The translations under genes and the position numbers were made by a program. The notes under the pieces are model-generated. The model had not been told where the DNA came from. It made no database searches and saw only the letters and a program-made list of their open reading frames with translations. Of a stretch of 64,000 bases of DNA, positions 1 through 9,419 are shown in pieces. Every line of letters starts with the position of its first letter. Position 1 is the first letter of the stretch. Origin of the DNA: Psychromonas sp. 14N.309.X.WAT.B.A12 (GTDB lineage: Bacteria; Pseudomonadota; Gammaproteobacteria; Enterobacterales; Psychromonadaceae); NCBI RefSeq assembly GCF_030397575.1, contig NZ_JAPNXS010000009.1:122144-186143 (forward strand), given 5' to 3'.

Positions 1-3000
1 TTTAAAAATTGTTGGTTAGTCGGATCCATCAACAAGGTGTCGGTGACTTGCTGATATTGATAATCGGCTATCAAATCAGTAGTCGCATCGTAGGCGAACA
101 AATAATCTACTGTCGCCCCCATCTCGAAAGCACCTTTGTAACCATGTTCTCGCATTGCTTCGATCCATTTCGGATTCAATACGCGAGAACGCAGTACTCG
201 GTTTAATTCCTCTTTCAAAGTACGGATCACTGGTTTGCTTGGATTGCTATGGTCACTATGATAAATGGTCGGCGCTTTCCCAGAGTAAACCTGAGCAGCA
301 TTGCTCATGCCACCTTGGAATTGATAATAATCATCAGAATCCAGCAGATCATGCTCACGATTATCTTGGTTTTGCACCACTACGTCGATATTGCTTAGCC
401 TATCTAGAAAGGCCTCTTTTGCCTGTACGCCATCTTTATCGCTGTTACCATAAGCGTAACCGCCCCAGTTTAAGTAGGCTTCAGCTAAATCGCTTTTTTC
501 TTCCCAACAGCGCTCATCAATCAAACCTTGTAAACCTGCACCGTAAGCGCCCGGTTTCGAGCCAAATACACGATAACTTGCTTGTCGTTTTGCTTCGTCA
601 ATTGTCATACCGTAGGCAATTAACTCTGCTTCGCGTTGTTGTATATTATGCTGAATTAAATTGCCATTACCTGGCTCATCAAGTTTACTAATGGCCACTA
701 CGGCGGCATCAAAGAGCGCCATTACGTTTGCAAAGGCATCACGGAAAAAACCAGATACTCGTAGTGTTACGTCAACACGCGGTCGGTTCAGTAATTGGAA
801 GGGAATAATTTCAAAATCTACTACACGATGACTCCCTTCTGCCCAAATGGGTTTTACACCCATTAACGCAAAGGCCTGTGCAATATCATCACCACCGGTA
901 CGCATGGTCGCCGTTCCCCACACCGATAAACCGAGTTGTTTAGGGTAATCCCCTTGCTCTTGTAGATGACGATGTATTAACGCTTGGGCCGATTGCTGGC
1001 CTAATACCCAAGCGGCTTTAGAAGGAATAGCTCGGTTATCTACGGAATAAAAATTACGCCCGGTAGGCAAAGTATCTAATCGGCCACGCGTAGGCGCGCC
1101 ACTTGGCCCGGCCTCAATAAACTTACCATCAAGCCCATCTATGATCGCGCTCAACTCATTTTCAACACTTTGTTGTAAGGCGCTATGGATAGTGTTTTGG
1201 GCATAAACCAGTAAAGCATGGCTTGCAGGAAAAGCTATCAATTCAGCGAGATCGTTATTCGCCAATAAATAGTGTTCTACCCACTGTAAAGCCAGTAACT
1301 CTAAACGTTCTCGCGTGTCTGCAGTACTACGCCATAATGACTCACTGATATTGACTAATAGCGCTGGTTGTTCGCCTAACCATGGCTCACGCCCAGCACT
1401 TAACGGGTCAAATAGCTCGCCATCAATCCGTAGAGAAAAGTCCTTCACTAAACAATGCAAAATACCTTGGTTGATCTGCCCTTCTCCGCGTGGCAAACGT
1501 AATAAGGCAACCAAAGTATTGGCCACTTTATGCTGCTCTGGCAATTGTCCTAAAATATGTAAACCATGACGGATTTGCGCTTCTTTGATATCACATAAAT
1601 AGGTATCTAACTCTTCTAAAACTTGGTTTTCATCGCCACGCGCTGCTTCATTTAATTCATCTAAGATGTTGGTACTTTGTACTTTTTCTAAAATTTGTTC
1701 TCTTAACCACACTTCACGGCGTGTATCCAACCCTTGCGCTTGATAGTATTCATCCACCAGCCCTTCTAATTCGGCCATATCACCATAGGTTTCCGCACGC
1801 GCCATCGGTGGCATCAGGTGATCCACTATTACCGCCTGTGTTCGACGTTTAGCCTGTGCCCCTTCACCGGGATCATTGACAATAAACGGATAAAAGTGAG
1901 GCATTGGGCCTAATACTGCATCTGGCCAGCACTCATTAGATAACGCTAATCCTTTACCGGGTAACCACTCAAGGTTGCCATGTTTACCTACGTGAATAAC
2001 GGCATTCACTTGATAAGTAAAACGCAACCAAAAATAGAAGGCTAGGTAGTTATGTGGTGGCACTAAATCAGGATCGTGGTAATTGGCTAATAAATCGATA
2101 TTAAAGCCACGCGCAGGCTGAATACCAATAAAGGTTTCACCCAATCGGATCCCTGCAATCATCAAACGTCCATCACGACATTTAAGGTCATCTTCAGGTT
2201 GCCCCCAGCGATCGGTAATCGCTTGCTGACTGACTAACGGTAACGCTGCAAAATACCTTTTGTATTCAGTTAGAGAGAGACTTTGCCAACACGCTAAATG
2301 ATGTAAGGTATTTGGATTGTTGGTAACGGATTGTAGTAGCTGTTCAATCAGTTGGTTACCATTTTCTGGAACCTCACCAATCGGATAACCTGCTGTTTTT
2401 AGTTTAGTTAATATATTGACTGTCGAGTTCGGAGTATCTAACCCTACACCATTGCCTATTCGACCATCTTTTGTTGGGTAGTTTGCTAGGATCAAGGCAA
2501 TGCGTTTATCTTGATTAGCGGTTTGAGATAACTGAATATATTTTTTAGCCAATTCAATCACAAACAACGCACGCTCTTGGTGTAATTGATATTGCACGAG
2601 TGATATTTGTGTTTTTTCGTCATAAAAGGCTTCACTTTTGAAGCTAATGGCGCGAGTTAATACCTTGCCATCCATTTCCGGTAACACCACTTGCATGGCG
2701 ATATCACGACTACGTAGGCCTTGCTTATAATCGTTCCAATCTTCTAAAGTACTACTCGATAAGACTAACTGTAAAATAGGAATATCTACGTCAAACAAGC
2801 GTGTAAAGCTATTTGGCTGAGAACTTAACCCCGGTGTGCTGACAGTGTTTGATGCAAAGCCTGTAGAGTTTAAAATCAAACGACAATCATGCTCAACAAG
2901 CAAGGCATTGACAACTTGCATTGCCTGCGGATCTTTTAATGAGCTGATCACTATGGGTAATGGATTCAATCCACTATCTGACATTAATTCAATAAGCTTA

Positions 3001-3644
3001 TCAAACATCTGGCAGTTAGCTGATTGTAAATGACTACGATAAAAAAGCAGTGCAACTACTTGCTGCCCAGCTTGCCAGTGTATTTTTTCTTGGTTATAAA
3101 ACTGTGCAACAGGTAGAAATTCCGCCTCAGTATAATCCACTGAAAGGTCAAAAAACTGCTTATTTAAAAAGGTAAATAACTGTGCACTATTATCAATGCC
3201 ACCAGCTCGGCAATAGCGCCAAACTTGATGCTGAACTTGCGTAGACACAGTCGATAACTCAATCAACTCGGGATCGATGTTATCATCACCAGGCACTAAA
3301 ATAAGATGGCGATTAGGTGCTTCTTTCGACCAACGAATCAGTCCTTCCACACCATATTGCCAATAAGCTTTGCCACCTAATAACGACACCACCACCACCT
3401 GCGCTTGCCCTAGTACTTTATCTTCATAAAGATCAAAGGCGGCTGGCTTTAATAAATTAGTCCAATTCACTAAACGCGTTTCTGCTAAAGCGTGTGTTTC
3501 ACTCACTGCTTGATATCCAGCAGAAAGCGCCGTTAATTGACTATCGGCGGCGCTGAACACCACTAAAGGTGCAGGGGATTGTGCTAAATCCACAATCCCC
3601 TCTTGCTCAACAAACCCGCCTGGTTGTGCTGCTAATAGGTGCAT
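1..3644 (-). CDS. cobN: Cobaltochelatase large subunit CobN (3' end outside window)
   Basis: CobN is the large porphyrin-binding subunit of the ATP-dependent cobaltochelatase, which inserts cobalt into the corrin ring in the cytoplasm. I translated the minus strand from the ATG at 3642-3644. The frame stays open to the window edge, giving about 1214 residues of a family usually near 1200-1400, so only the C-terminus is missing. The family-defining motif HVGKHGNLEWLPGK is encoded near 1965-2010, followed by a segment rich in Pro, Gly and His typical of CobN/BchH/ChlH. The start lies 6 bases after the cobW stop, so the two are cotranscribed. The motor subunits it needs are probably supplied by the fused AAA+/VWA gene at 13485-15290. 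Assignment to CobN rather than Mg-chelatase ChlH rests on the cobalamin gene context. Confidence 0.95.
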   Translation of the reverse strand, partial: MHLLAAQPGGFVEQEGIVDLAQSPAPLVVFSAADSQLTALSAGYQAVSETHALAETRLVNWTNLLKPAAFDLYEDKVLGQAQVVVVSLLGGKAYWQYGVEGLIRWSKEAPNRHLILVPGDDNIDPELIELSTVSTQVQHQVWRYCRAGGIDNSAQLFTFLNKQFFDLSVDYTEAEFLPVAQFYNQEKIHWQAGQQVVALLFYRSHLQSANCQMFDKLIELMSDSGLNPLPIVISSLKDPQAMQVVNALLVEHDCRLILNSTGFASNTVSTPGLSSQPNSFTRLFDVDIPILQLVLSSSTLEDWNDYKQGLRSRDIAMQVVLPEMDGKVLTRAISFKSEAFYDEKTQISLVQYQLHQERALFVIELAKKYIQLSQTANQDKRIALILANYPTKDGRIGNGVGLDTPNSTVNILTKLKTAGYPIGEVPENGNQLIEQLLQSVTNNPNTLHHLACWQSLSLTEYKRYFAALPLVSQQAITDRWGQPEDDLKCRDGRLMIAGIRLGETFIGIQPARGFNIDLLANYHDPDLVPPHNYLAFYFWLRFTYQVNAVIHVGKHGNLEWLPGKGLALSNECWPDAVLGPMPHFYPFIVNDPGEGAQAKRRTQAVIVDHLMPPMARAETYGDMAELEGLVDEYYQAQGLDTRREVWLREQILEKVQSTNILDELNEAARGDENQVLEELDTYLCDIKEAQIRHGLHILGQLPEQHKVANTLVALLRLPRGEGQINQGILHCLVKDFSLRIDGELFDPLSAGREPWLGEQPALLVNISESLWRSTADTRERLELLALQWVEHYLLANNDLAELIAFPASHALLVYAQNTIHSALQQSVENELSAIIDGLDGKFIEAGPSGAPTRGRLDTLPTGRNFYSVDNRAIPSKAAWVLGQQSAQALIHRHLQEQGDYPKQLGLSVWGTATMRTGGDDIAQAFALMGVKPIWAEGSHRVVDFEIIPFQLLNRPRVDVTLRVSGFFRDAFANVMALFDAAVVAISKLDEPGNGNLIQHNIQQREAELIAYGMTIDEAKRQASYRVFGSKPGAYGAGLQGLIDERCWEEKSDLAEAYLNWGGYAYGNSDKDGVQAKEAFLDRLSNIDVVVQNQDNREHDLLDSDDYYQFQGGMSNAAQVYSGKAPTIYHSDHSNPSKPVIRTLKEELNRVLRSRVLNPKWIEAMREHGYKGAFEMGATVDYLFAYDATTDLIADYQYQQVTDTLLMDPTNQQFL

Positions 3645-3650
3645 TAACGA

Positions 3651-4742
3651 TTAAACCTCTGCGCTTTTTAAAATAGCGGTCACGGTAGCTTCATCTAAGC
3701 CTTTACCGATTAATACTAGTTCTGTCTTTGGCGTTTCAACGGCTTCCCATAAACGGTCAAAATGTACATCTAAACGTTTACCAACGGCTTGTAATACTTG
3801 GCGCATCGGTTTGTTTTGAACGGCTGCAAAACCTTTGATACGAAATAAATTAAACTCGTTTAATAGTTTTTCAACGTTTGCTTTAAGTTTGTCAGCATCA
3901 ACAGTACCTAAGCTGATCACCATTGAGTCAAAGTGGTCATGTGCGTGGTCGTGGTGTGCGCCATGAGCATGATGATGGTCGTGGTGGTTATGTACTTTAT
4001 CGATATTTTTCTCAGAGCCTGCATTGATACCGATTAATACTTCCAGTGGCACATCACCGTTATTGATGTAAGCGGTTTTTACCGAGCTCGGCAAACGTTT
4101 TTGCACGACCTCTTTAACACGCAACTGATCAGCTTCGTTTAATAGATCGCTTTTGCTTACAACCACTAAATCAGCAGAATTCAATTGATCGTCTAATAAC
4201 TCTTGTAAGCTTGGATCGTGATCTAGGCTCTCGTCCATGGCACGTTGCTTTAATACTTTATCTTCATCAGCAGCAAAGCGCCCTGCTGCAATCGCAGGAC
4301 CATCAACCACTGTGATAACGGCATCAACCGTGCAGTGCTCTTTAATACCAGGCCAGTTGAAGGCTTGTACTAATGGTTTTGGTAGGGCTAAACCCGATGT
4401 TTCAATCAGGATATGGTCGATTTGGTCACGACGTTCAACCAGTTTTTCCATCACAGGTAAAAATTCTTCTTCAACGGTACAACAGATACAACCATTGGCC
4501 AGTTCGTAAATACCATCTTCGCCGCCAACTAATTCAGCCGCTTCATCTTCACATTCTAATGGGCAGCTTCTAAGCAGTTCTGAGTCGATATCTAATTCAC
4601 CAAATTCATTCATGATCACGGCAATGCGCTTACCTTTTGCTTTTTTAAGTAAGTTAGCTAATAGCGTTGTTTTACCACTGCCTAAGAAGCCAGTTACGAC
4701 TGTAGTTGGTATCTTATTTAATGAAACGTTACTTGTTGTCAT
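3651..4742 (-). CDS. cobW: CobW-type G3E GTPase, putative cobalt chaperone
   Basis: This is a G3E-family P-loop GTPase thought to deliver metal to the cobalt chelatase. Residues 18-25 form the Walker A motif (GFLGSGKT), 84-88 the metal-binding GCICC motif, and 196-199 an SKSD motif in place of NKxD. Residues 251-270 hold 12 histidines, a likely metal reservoir or sensor. The C-terminal part (about 275-363) matches the CobW C-terminal domain. The 363-residue length is normal. The start overlaps the end of cobM by 14 bases and the stop is 6 bases before cobN, consistent with chaperone-chelatase coupling. A zinc-dedicated COG0523 paralogue would be the alternative, but the position between cobM and cobN argues for cobalt. 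Confidence 0.93.
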   Translation of the reverse strand: MTTSNVSLNKIPTTVVTGFLGSGKTTLLANLLKKAKGKRIAVIMNEFGELDIDSELLRSCPLECEDEAAELVGGEDGIYELANGCICCTVEEEFLPVMEKLVERRDQIDHILIETSGLALPKPLVQAFNWPGIKEHCTVDAVITVVDGPAIAAGRFAADEDKVLKQRAMDESLDHDPSLQELLDDQLNSADLVVVSKSDLLNEADQLRVKEVVQKRLPSSVKTAYINNGDVPLEVLIGINAGSEKNIDKVHNHHDHHHAHGAHHDHAHDHFDSMVISLGTVDADKLKANVEKLLNEFNLFRIKGFAAVQNKPMRQVLQAVGKRLDVHFDRLWEAVETPKTELVLIGKGLDEATVTAILKSAEV

Positions 4743-5532
4743 GTTGAGCCTCTAGTTCTTGTATTGATAGTTCGCCTTTACGACGACGGAAAATATTCGG
4801 CTTATCTTTGTGGTAAAGATAAGAGTCTTCAAAGTTGGTGGTATCCAGTACATGGCCAACTAAAATAAGCGCGGTTAATTTGAAGCCTTTAGCTTCAACT
4901 TTTTCAGCAATATCCGCTAAGGTCCCGGTCACTTTGTCTTGATCTGGCCATGAGCTGCGATAACACACTGCAACAGGACAGTCTTCACCGTAATGTGGGA
5001 TCAGCTCCGCCACTATTTTGCGAATTTTAGTGATGCCTAAATGGATCGCTAGAGTTGCACCGCTTTGTGCCAGTTGCGGTAAACGCTCGCGCTCTGGAAA
5101 AGGCGTTTTCCCTTCGTAACGAGTCATTATGACTGTTTGTGATACACCAGACAGGGTTAACTCTTTACCTAAATAAGCCGCTGAGGCTGCTGTCGCACTG
5201 ACACCTGGAATCACTTCATAGTCAATACCGTGTTTTTCTAAACGACGAATTTGCTCTGCGATAGCGCCATATAATGCAGGATCACCACATTGTAGACGTG
5301 CCACATCTTTGCCTGCTTTTGCTGCTTCAACAAAGTAGGCTTCCATCTCATCCAAATTGATCTTTGCGGTATCAACAATTAATTCCGCACTGTCTTCAAC
5401 ATCTTGTAATGTTTGACGTGGAATTAACGATCCAGCATACAAGACAACAGGACACTGCTTTAATAAGCGTGCCCCTTTGATGGTCATCAACTCAGGATCA
5501 CCCGGCCCTGCTCCAATAAAGTAAACTTTCAT
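4729..5532 (-). CDS. cobM: (Cobalt-)precorrin-4 C11-methyltransferase
   Basis: CobM/CbiF transfers a methyl group from S-adenosylmethionine to C11 of (cobalt-)precorrin-4 during corrin ring synthesis. The 267-residue protein opens with the tetrapyrrole methylase signature (FIGAGPGDPELMT, near residues 5-17), carries the second SAM-loop signature around CGDPALYGAI, and has LYAGSLIP, which is diagnostic of the C11 enzyme. Length is normal. It overlaps cobW by 14 bases. The 155-base gap upstream (5533-5687) is the longest inside the cob operon and could carry a processing site or internal promoter. The symbol cbiF would fit equally if cobalt is inserted early. Confidence 0.95.
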   Translation of the reverse strand: MKVYFIGAGPGDPELMTIKGARLLKQCPVVLYAGSLIPRQTLQDVEDSAELIVDTAKINLDEMEAYFVEAAKAGKDVARLQCGDPALYGAIAEQIRRLEKHGIDYEVIPGVSATAASAAYLGKELTLSGVSQTVIMTRYEGKTPFPERERLPQLAQSGATLAIHLGITKIRKIVAELIPHYGEDCPVAVCYRSSWPDQDKVTGTLADIAEKVEAKGFKLTALILVGHVLDTTNFEDSYLYHKDKPNIFRRRKGELSIQELEAQHDNK

Positions 5533-5687
5533 AGTTATTCCATTTTTTAATAATTAGTTATTAATCTTTTACTTTAATCCAAATAGGAAAAGTGATTTAT
5601 AGCTAAGCAATTCCTATTAGCTCAAGGTAAAAGCACAAAGGTTGGTTTACCAAGTAAGTGCTTTCACAGATAAATTAACGTACGACG

Positions 5688-6473
5688 TTATAATTTCTTT
5701 TTATAACCACGCGGTGTATAAACCCAGTGTTGGCTTCCATTAACAATATGCTTTGACTCACTATTACCCACACTGACTAGAGTAAACATATCAACGTCTT
5801 TAGCATCTAATTCATCTAAACGAATAATACGAATGGTTTCATCTTCACGGGTTAATTGACGGCCTAATAAAACAGGTGTTGAAGCTGGACGATATTTTAA
5901 TAATACGTCACGTGCATGGTTAAGCTGCCAATCACGCTTTTTCGACACAGGGTTATAGAAAGAGATAACAAAATCTCCTTCACCAGCACTATGAATACGC
6001 TTATCAATAGTTTCCCAAGGCGTTAATAGATCTGACAAACTTACCGTACAGAAGTCATGGCCTAACATAGCACCAATTCGGCTTGCGCCAGCTTGCATAG
6101 CAGATATCCCTGGTACTACGTCAATTTCTACGTCTAGCCATTCAGGATGATCTTCAAGCCCTTGAAGTTGTCTATCTAACAATTCAAACACCAAGGTGGC
6201 CATCGCATAAATACCAATATCACCACTTGAAATAAGTGACGTGGTTTTGCCGCTTGCCGCGAGATCTAATGCTAAACGAGCACGACCAATCTCTTCCCCT
6301 AACGGTAAATCATGATGAACCTTGTTATTACAAGGCTCACCTAACAAGTCTAAATACAGTCCATATGCGACTAAATCAGTACTTTGCTCAACCGCTTTTA
6401 ATGCTTTTGGTGCTACTAAATCTGCATTTCCCGGTCCCATACCGACAACAAAAAGTTGTTTTTTTAAACTCAT
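5688..6473 (-). CDS. cobJ: (Cobalt-)precorrin-3B C17-methyltransferase
   Basis: CobJ/CbiH methylates C17 and drives ring contraction of (cobalt-)precorrin-3. The 261-residue protein begins with the methylase glycine loop (VVGMGPGNADLVAPKA, near residues 9-24), followed by VAYGLYLDLL, typical of this subfamily, and has SSGDIGIYAMA as the second SAM-binding segment. FYNPVSKKRDWQL is the subfamily's conserved FYNPxSxxR element. It is a single-domain version with no CbiG fusion. cbiG lies 23 bases upstream. As no CobG or CobZ is seen in the window, the CbiH-type (anaerobic) reaction is more likely than the aerobic one. Confidence 0.94.
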   Translation of the reverse strand: MSLKKQLFVVGMGPGNADLVAPKALKAVEQSTDLVAYGLYLDLLGEPCNNKVHHDLPLGEEIGRARLALDLAASGKTTSLISSGDIGIYAMATLVFELLDRQLQGLEDHPEWLDVEIDVVPGISAMQAGASRIGAMLGHDFCTVSLSDLLTPWETIDKRIHSAGEGDFVISFYNPVSKKRDWQLNHARDVLLKYRPASTPVLLGRQLTREDETIRIIRLDELDAKDVDMFTLVSVGNSESKHIVNGSQHWVYTPRGYKKKL

Positions 6474-6496
6474 TTTATTTCCTAGTTTTTAATAAT

Positions 6497-7273
6497 TTAC
6501 AGGCTATAACTTCTGGCAATCGCACAGGTAGCTTGTTTGTTTTTATGTTTATTAAGTAGCAATTCACTACCGTTATTAGTCAGCTGCTGCGCTTGATACA
6601 GTGCCGCAGATTCTGCCACGCCATACACACCAACAGTTTTAAAAATATAATCAGACTTAGTGGAAAGGCGATCTTCCATTAAACTTAGCGTCTGAGCAGA
6701 AAAAGTTAGATAAGGTTTTTGTAAGGTGTCAGCTAAGGCAATTAATCCCACTTCATCACTTTTAATATCGATGCTAGTAATCGCGCTAATATCATCAATA
6801 GTAAGTCCAGCTTTGATTAAACACTGGTCTAATAAACCTTGTAAAACCTGTTCAGGGCAATGGCGCTCGCAGCCCATACCTACAACATATTGAGGTTTTA
6901 AGTAGCTATTAGCTGTAGTTAACACTAATTGATTTTGCAGTAACTCTGTAACTTGCCTCGCGAACTCGTTAGCACCACCTTCATGACCTGATAATAACGG
7001 GATCACAAACTGTCCTTGCTCATCCAAGACTAAAACAGCGGGATCACTATATTTATCATTTATTACTGGCGCTAAAGTTCGCATAACAATGCCAGTGGCA
7101 CAGATAAAAATAAGCGTATCACCTTGTGTAAAGTAGCCTTGCACCCCCTTTTTAAAAGGTGTTGGCTTAAAGCAAACCTCACTGTTTACTGCTGTCGAAG
7201 CATTATTTAAAAGGTGTTGTAAACGCCTCGCCAATTGCAGCCCGACATCAGTTAAACAGATAATGCGAATCAC
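6497..7273 (-). CDS. cbiG: Cobalt-precorrin-5A hydrolase, short form
   Basis: CbiG opens the delta-lactone and releases acetaldehyde from cobalt-precorrin-5A in the oxygen-independent route. The 258-residue protein has an N-terminal CbiG domain (about residues 1-125; GIVMRTLAP and PLLSGHEGGANEFA are visible) that runs almost directly into the C-terminal domain starting at VVGMGCERHCPEQV. Known stand-alone CbiG proteins are about 330-350 residues because a middle domain lies between these two; that domain appears absent here. The stop codon and frame are clean, so this looks like a compact form and not a broken gene. Its start overlaps the upstream cobI stop by 4 bases, indicating translational coupling. 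Confidence 0.88.
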   Translation of the reverse strand: MIRIICLTDVGLQLARRLQHLLNNASTAVNSEVCFKPTPFKKGVQGYFTQGDTLIFICATGIVMRTLAPVINDKYSDPAVLVLDEQGQFVIPLLSGHEGGANEFARQVTELLQNQLVLTTANSYLKPQYVVGMGCERHCPEQVLQGLLDQCLIKAGLTIDDISAITSIDIKSDEVGLIALADTLQKPYLTFSAQTLSLMEDRLSTKSDYIFKTVGVYGVAESAALYQAQQLTNNGSELLLNKHKNKQATCAIARSYSL

Positions 7274-8007
7274 GCGGTAAGCTCCTCTCTGGTAATAACA
7301 AAGAGTGAGAAATAAGGCCCTGCAACATTGTCTAATTGATTTAAGTCTCGTATTATTTTCTGTTGGTCTCGGCTGACATATTCCAAATAATTGGCATCAT
7401 CAAATCGTTGAGTCTCTTTTAATAATGCGATTAAACGCGGACGTTCAATACCCGCTTTCATGATAACCACGGCATCATGCTCTAATAATGCGGCTTTAAT
7501 TTTGGCATCACTATGGCGTCCTGTGATCACCGCAAAAGACTGTTTTAATACGGTTAACGGTAATTGTAATTGCGCTGTGGCAGCAACAAAAGCAGGCACC
7601 CCAGGAATTACTTGTGACTGATACTGACTTTCCAAGCGTTCTAGTAGATAAGTGAAAGATCCAAAAAATAGCGGGTCACCTTCACATAAAAACACCACGG
7701 TTTTACCTTGTTTAAGTTCTGCTTGTATCTGCATAATCGCTTTATCGTAAGCGGCATTAGCAGCAATACGCTCACGAGACATAGCAAAACGCACACCTAA
7801 GTGTTGCTGTACTTTAACCGGCTCTTTTAATGCTTCGCTAGCAATTTCTAATGCTTGTGATTGCCCTGCTTCATTCTCTAAATAGCAGATCACATCGGCA
7901 GCTTGAATCGCTCGGAACGCTTTTAACGTTAATAACTCAGGATCACCAGGTCCCACACCCACACCGATGAATAATGCCGTGTTTGGTGTTGAGGTTAATT
8001 CGCTCAT
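7270..8007 (-). CDS. cobI: (Cobalt-)precorrin-2 C20-methyltransferase
   Basis: CobI/CbiL adds the C20 methyl group to (cobalt-)precorrin-2, the committed step from sirohaem synthesis into B12. The 245-residue protein has the methylase N-terminal signature GVGVGPGDPELLTLKA (near residues 15-30), the second SAM segment CEGDPLFFGSF, and PGVPAFVAA. Length is normal for the family. It overlaps cbiG by 4 bases and the upstream cobL by 4 bases (GTGA/ATGA-type junctions). Note that the name cbiL is also used for an unrelated cobalt-transport protein, a relative of which is encoded at 16773-17372. Confidence 0.94.
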   Translation of the reverse strand: MSELTSTPNTALFIGVGVGPGDPELLTLKAFRAIQAADVICYLENEAGQSQALEIASEALKEPVKVQQHLGVRFAMSRERIAANAAYDKAIMQIQAELKQGKTVVFLCEGDPLFFGSFTYLLERLESQYQSQVIPGVPAFVAATAQLQLPLTVLKQSFAVITGRHSDAKIKAALLEHDAVVIMKAGIERPRLIALLKETQRFDDANYLEYVSRDQQKIIRDLNQLDNVAGPYFSLFVITREELTA

Positions 8008-9419
8008 GACACTGCCTTTTTAGTGAAACTAAATAAACTAACTGCTAGCGCAGGACGGTAAGCTAGTTGCCCTCCTAGGGTTCTACTTTTATTGACAGCA
8101 ATCTGTAATGTTTCTAATTCAGCATCTTTTAAGTCTTCACGTTGAGAGTAAAAGTCTAACAACTGAGCTTTGGTTTTTTCCATTACAGCAGAAACAACGA
8201 TTTGGCCATGTTCAGGTAATTTAGCCCATAACTGCGTTAATAAAGTAGGTAGTTCACCATCACTTCCACCAATGAAGATTTTATTTGCTGCAGGTAGCGT
8301 TGCTAATCCTTCTGGTGCACGCGAAAATTGCGGTTTAAGATTTTTGACAACACCAAATTTTATCTGATTTTTCATCAAGCAATTAAACCTTTCTTGGTTA
8401 TGCTCAATAGCATAGACAGTGGCTTTTGATTGCCAATAAGCCAATTCAATAGAAACGCCACCACAACCTGCACCAATGTCCCAAATTAAATCACCTTTGC
8501 TTGGTTGCAATAATGATAAAATAGCCAAACGCACTTCACGTTTGCTGATCATCCCTTTACTACCTAATTCTCCGGTTTCAAAATCGGCATCTTTAATCCC
8601 TGGAAACTCAGGTAAGAAGCCTCTATTTTCCCCACAAATGACGAAGGTGACATGTAGAGTATCAAATGCTGGTCGTTGCCCATTCGTTTCAGCTTCACAT
8701 AATTCAGCAGCAGTGAATCGTGATATTTTTTGCTCTTTGTAACCTAAGCGCTCACACACCATAATTTCCGCATCAAAAAAGCCACTTTCTAAACAAACGC
8801 TAGCCACATGTTGAGGTAAGCTATCTTGATCGGTTAATAGCAACAAGGTTTGCTGCGCTTTTAAAGCCACTTTTAACCTTTCTAAAGGTCGTCCATGTAA
8901 ACTCACTACATTCACATCTTGTTGCGCTATCGATAAACTATGACAAGCTTGTGTAATGCTTGATACAGCAGGAAAGAAGCGGACGGATGCGTCTTTAAAG
9001 TTTTTGCTAATCCAAGTACCAATACCATAATAAAGTGGATCACCAGACCCTAACACCACTACATTTTGTTCTGTTTCTATTAACGCTTTTAAGTCTTTTA
9101 ATTTAGGCAGTATTTCGGTTCTTGGCGGAAGATGATCCCCCTTAGGTTCAACAGCTTGTTGCTCCCCCTCTTCTAGTGAGTCGATAGCCGGCGGTACTGC
9201 TAAATATTTCTCTAAGGTTAATAGTTGGCGCTCAGAGCCAATCACTAAATCAGCCGACTGTAACGCTAATAATGCTTGCTCACTTAACGTGGCATTCTCC
9301 GCAACCCCTAAGCCAATCACCGAGATCTCTCGTACGCCAGTTGCATGCGATCTAATCTGGTTACTTGTACTGGAAGCTAACCCTAATTTATTAACTAATT
9401 TACTGAAAAAATTGATCAT
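8004..9419 (-). CDS. cobL: Precorrin-6Y C5,15-methyltransferase (CbiE-CbiT fusion)
   Basis: This bifunctional enzyme methylates C5 and C15 and decarboxylates the C12 acetate of precorrin-6B/cobalt-precorrin-6B. Residues of about 30-270 form a CbiE-type tetrapyrrole methylase (VIGLGVAENATLSEQAL; GSGDPLYYGIG). Residues of about 275-471 form a CbiT-type Rossmann methyltransferase whose SAM loop is IWDIGAGCGGVSIELA. A roughly 30-residue N-terminal extension precedes the CbiE domain, and a charged insert (about residues 80-98) follows the first helix. The stop and start bases are shared with the adjacent cobH and cobI genes, so the junctions are tightly coupled. The fused arrangement is that of CobL; separate CbiE and CbiT exist in other species. 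Confidence 0.94.
   Translation of the reverse strand: MINFFSKLVNKLGLASSTSNQIRSHATGVREISVIGLGVAENATLSEQALLALQSADLVIGSERQLLTLEKYLAVPPAIDSLEEGEQQAVEPKGDHLPPRTEILPKLKDLKALIETEQNVVVLGSGDPLYYGIGTWISKNFKDASVRFFPAVSSITQACHSLSIAQQDVNVVSLHGRPLERLKVALKAQQTLLLLTDQDSLPQHVASVCLESGFFDAEIMVCERLGYKEQKISRFTAAELCEAETNGQRPAFDTLHVTFVICGENRGFLPEFPGIKDADFETGELGSKGMISKREVRLAILSLLQPSKGDLIWDIGAGCGGVSIELAYWQSKATVYAIEHNQERFNCLMKNQIKFGVVKNLKPQFSRAPEGLATLPAANKIFIGGSDGELPTLLTQLWAKLPEHGQIVVSAVMEKTKAQLLDFYSQREDLKDAELETLQIAVNKSRTLGGQLAYRPALAVSLFSFTKKAVS

Noticed and set aside
155..691. 178-residue plus-strand ORF inside cobN
   Set aside because: It is a shadow of the cobN frame on the other strand: composition biased to His, Arg and Leu, no ribosome site, no family likeness.
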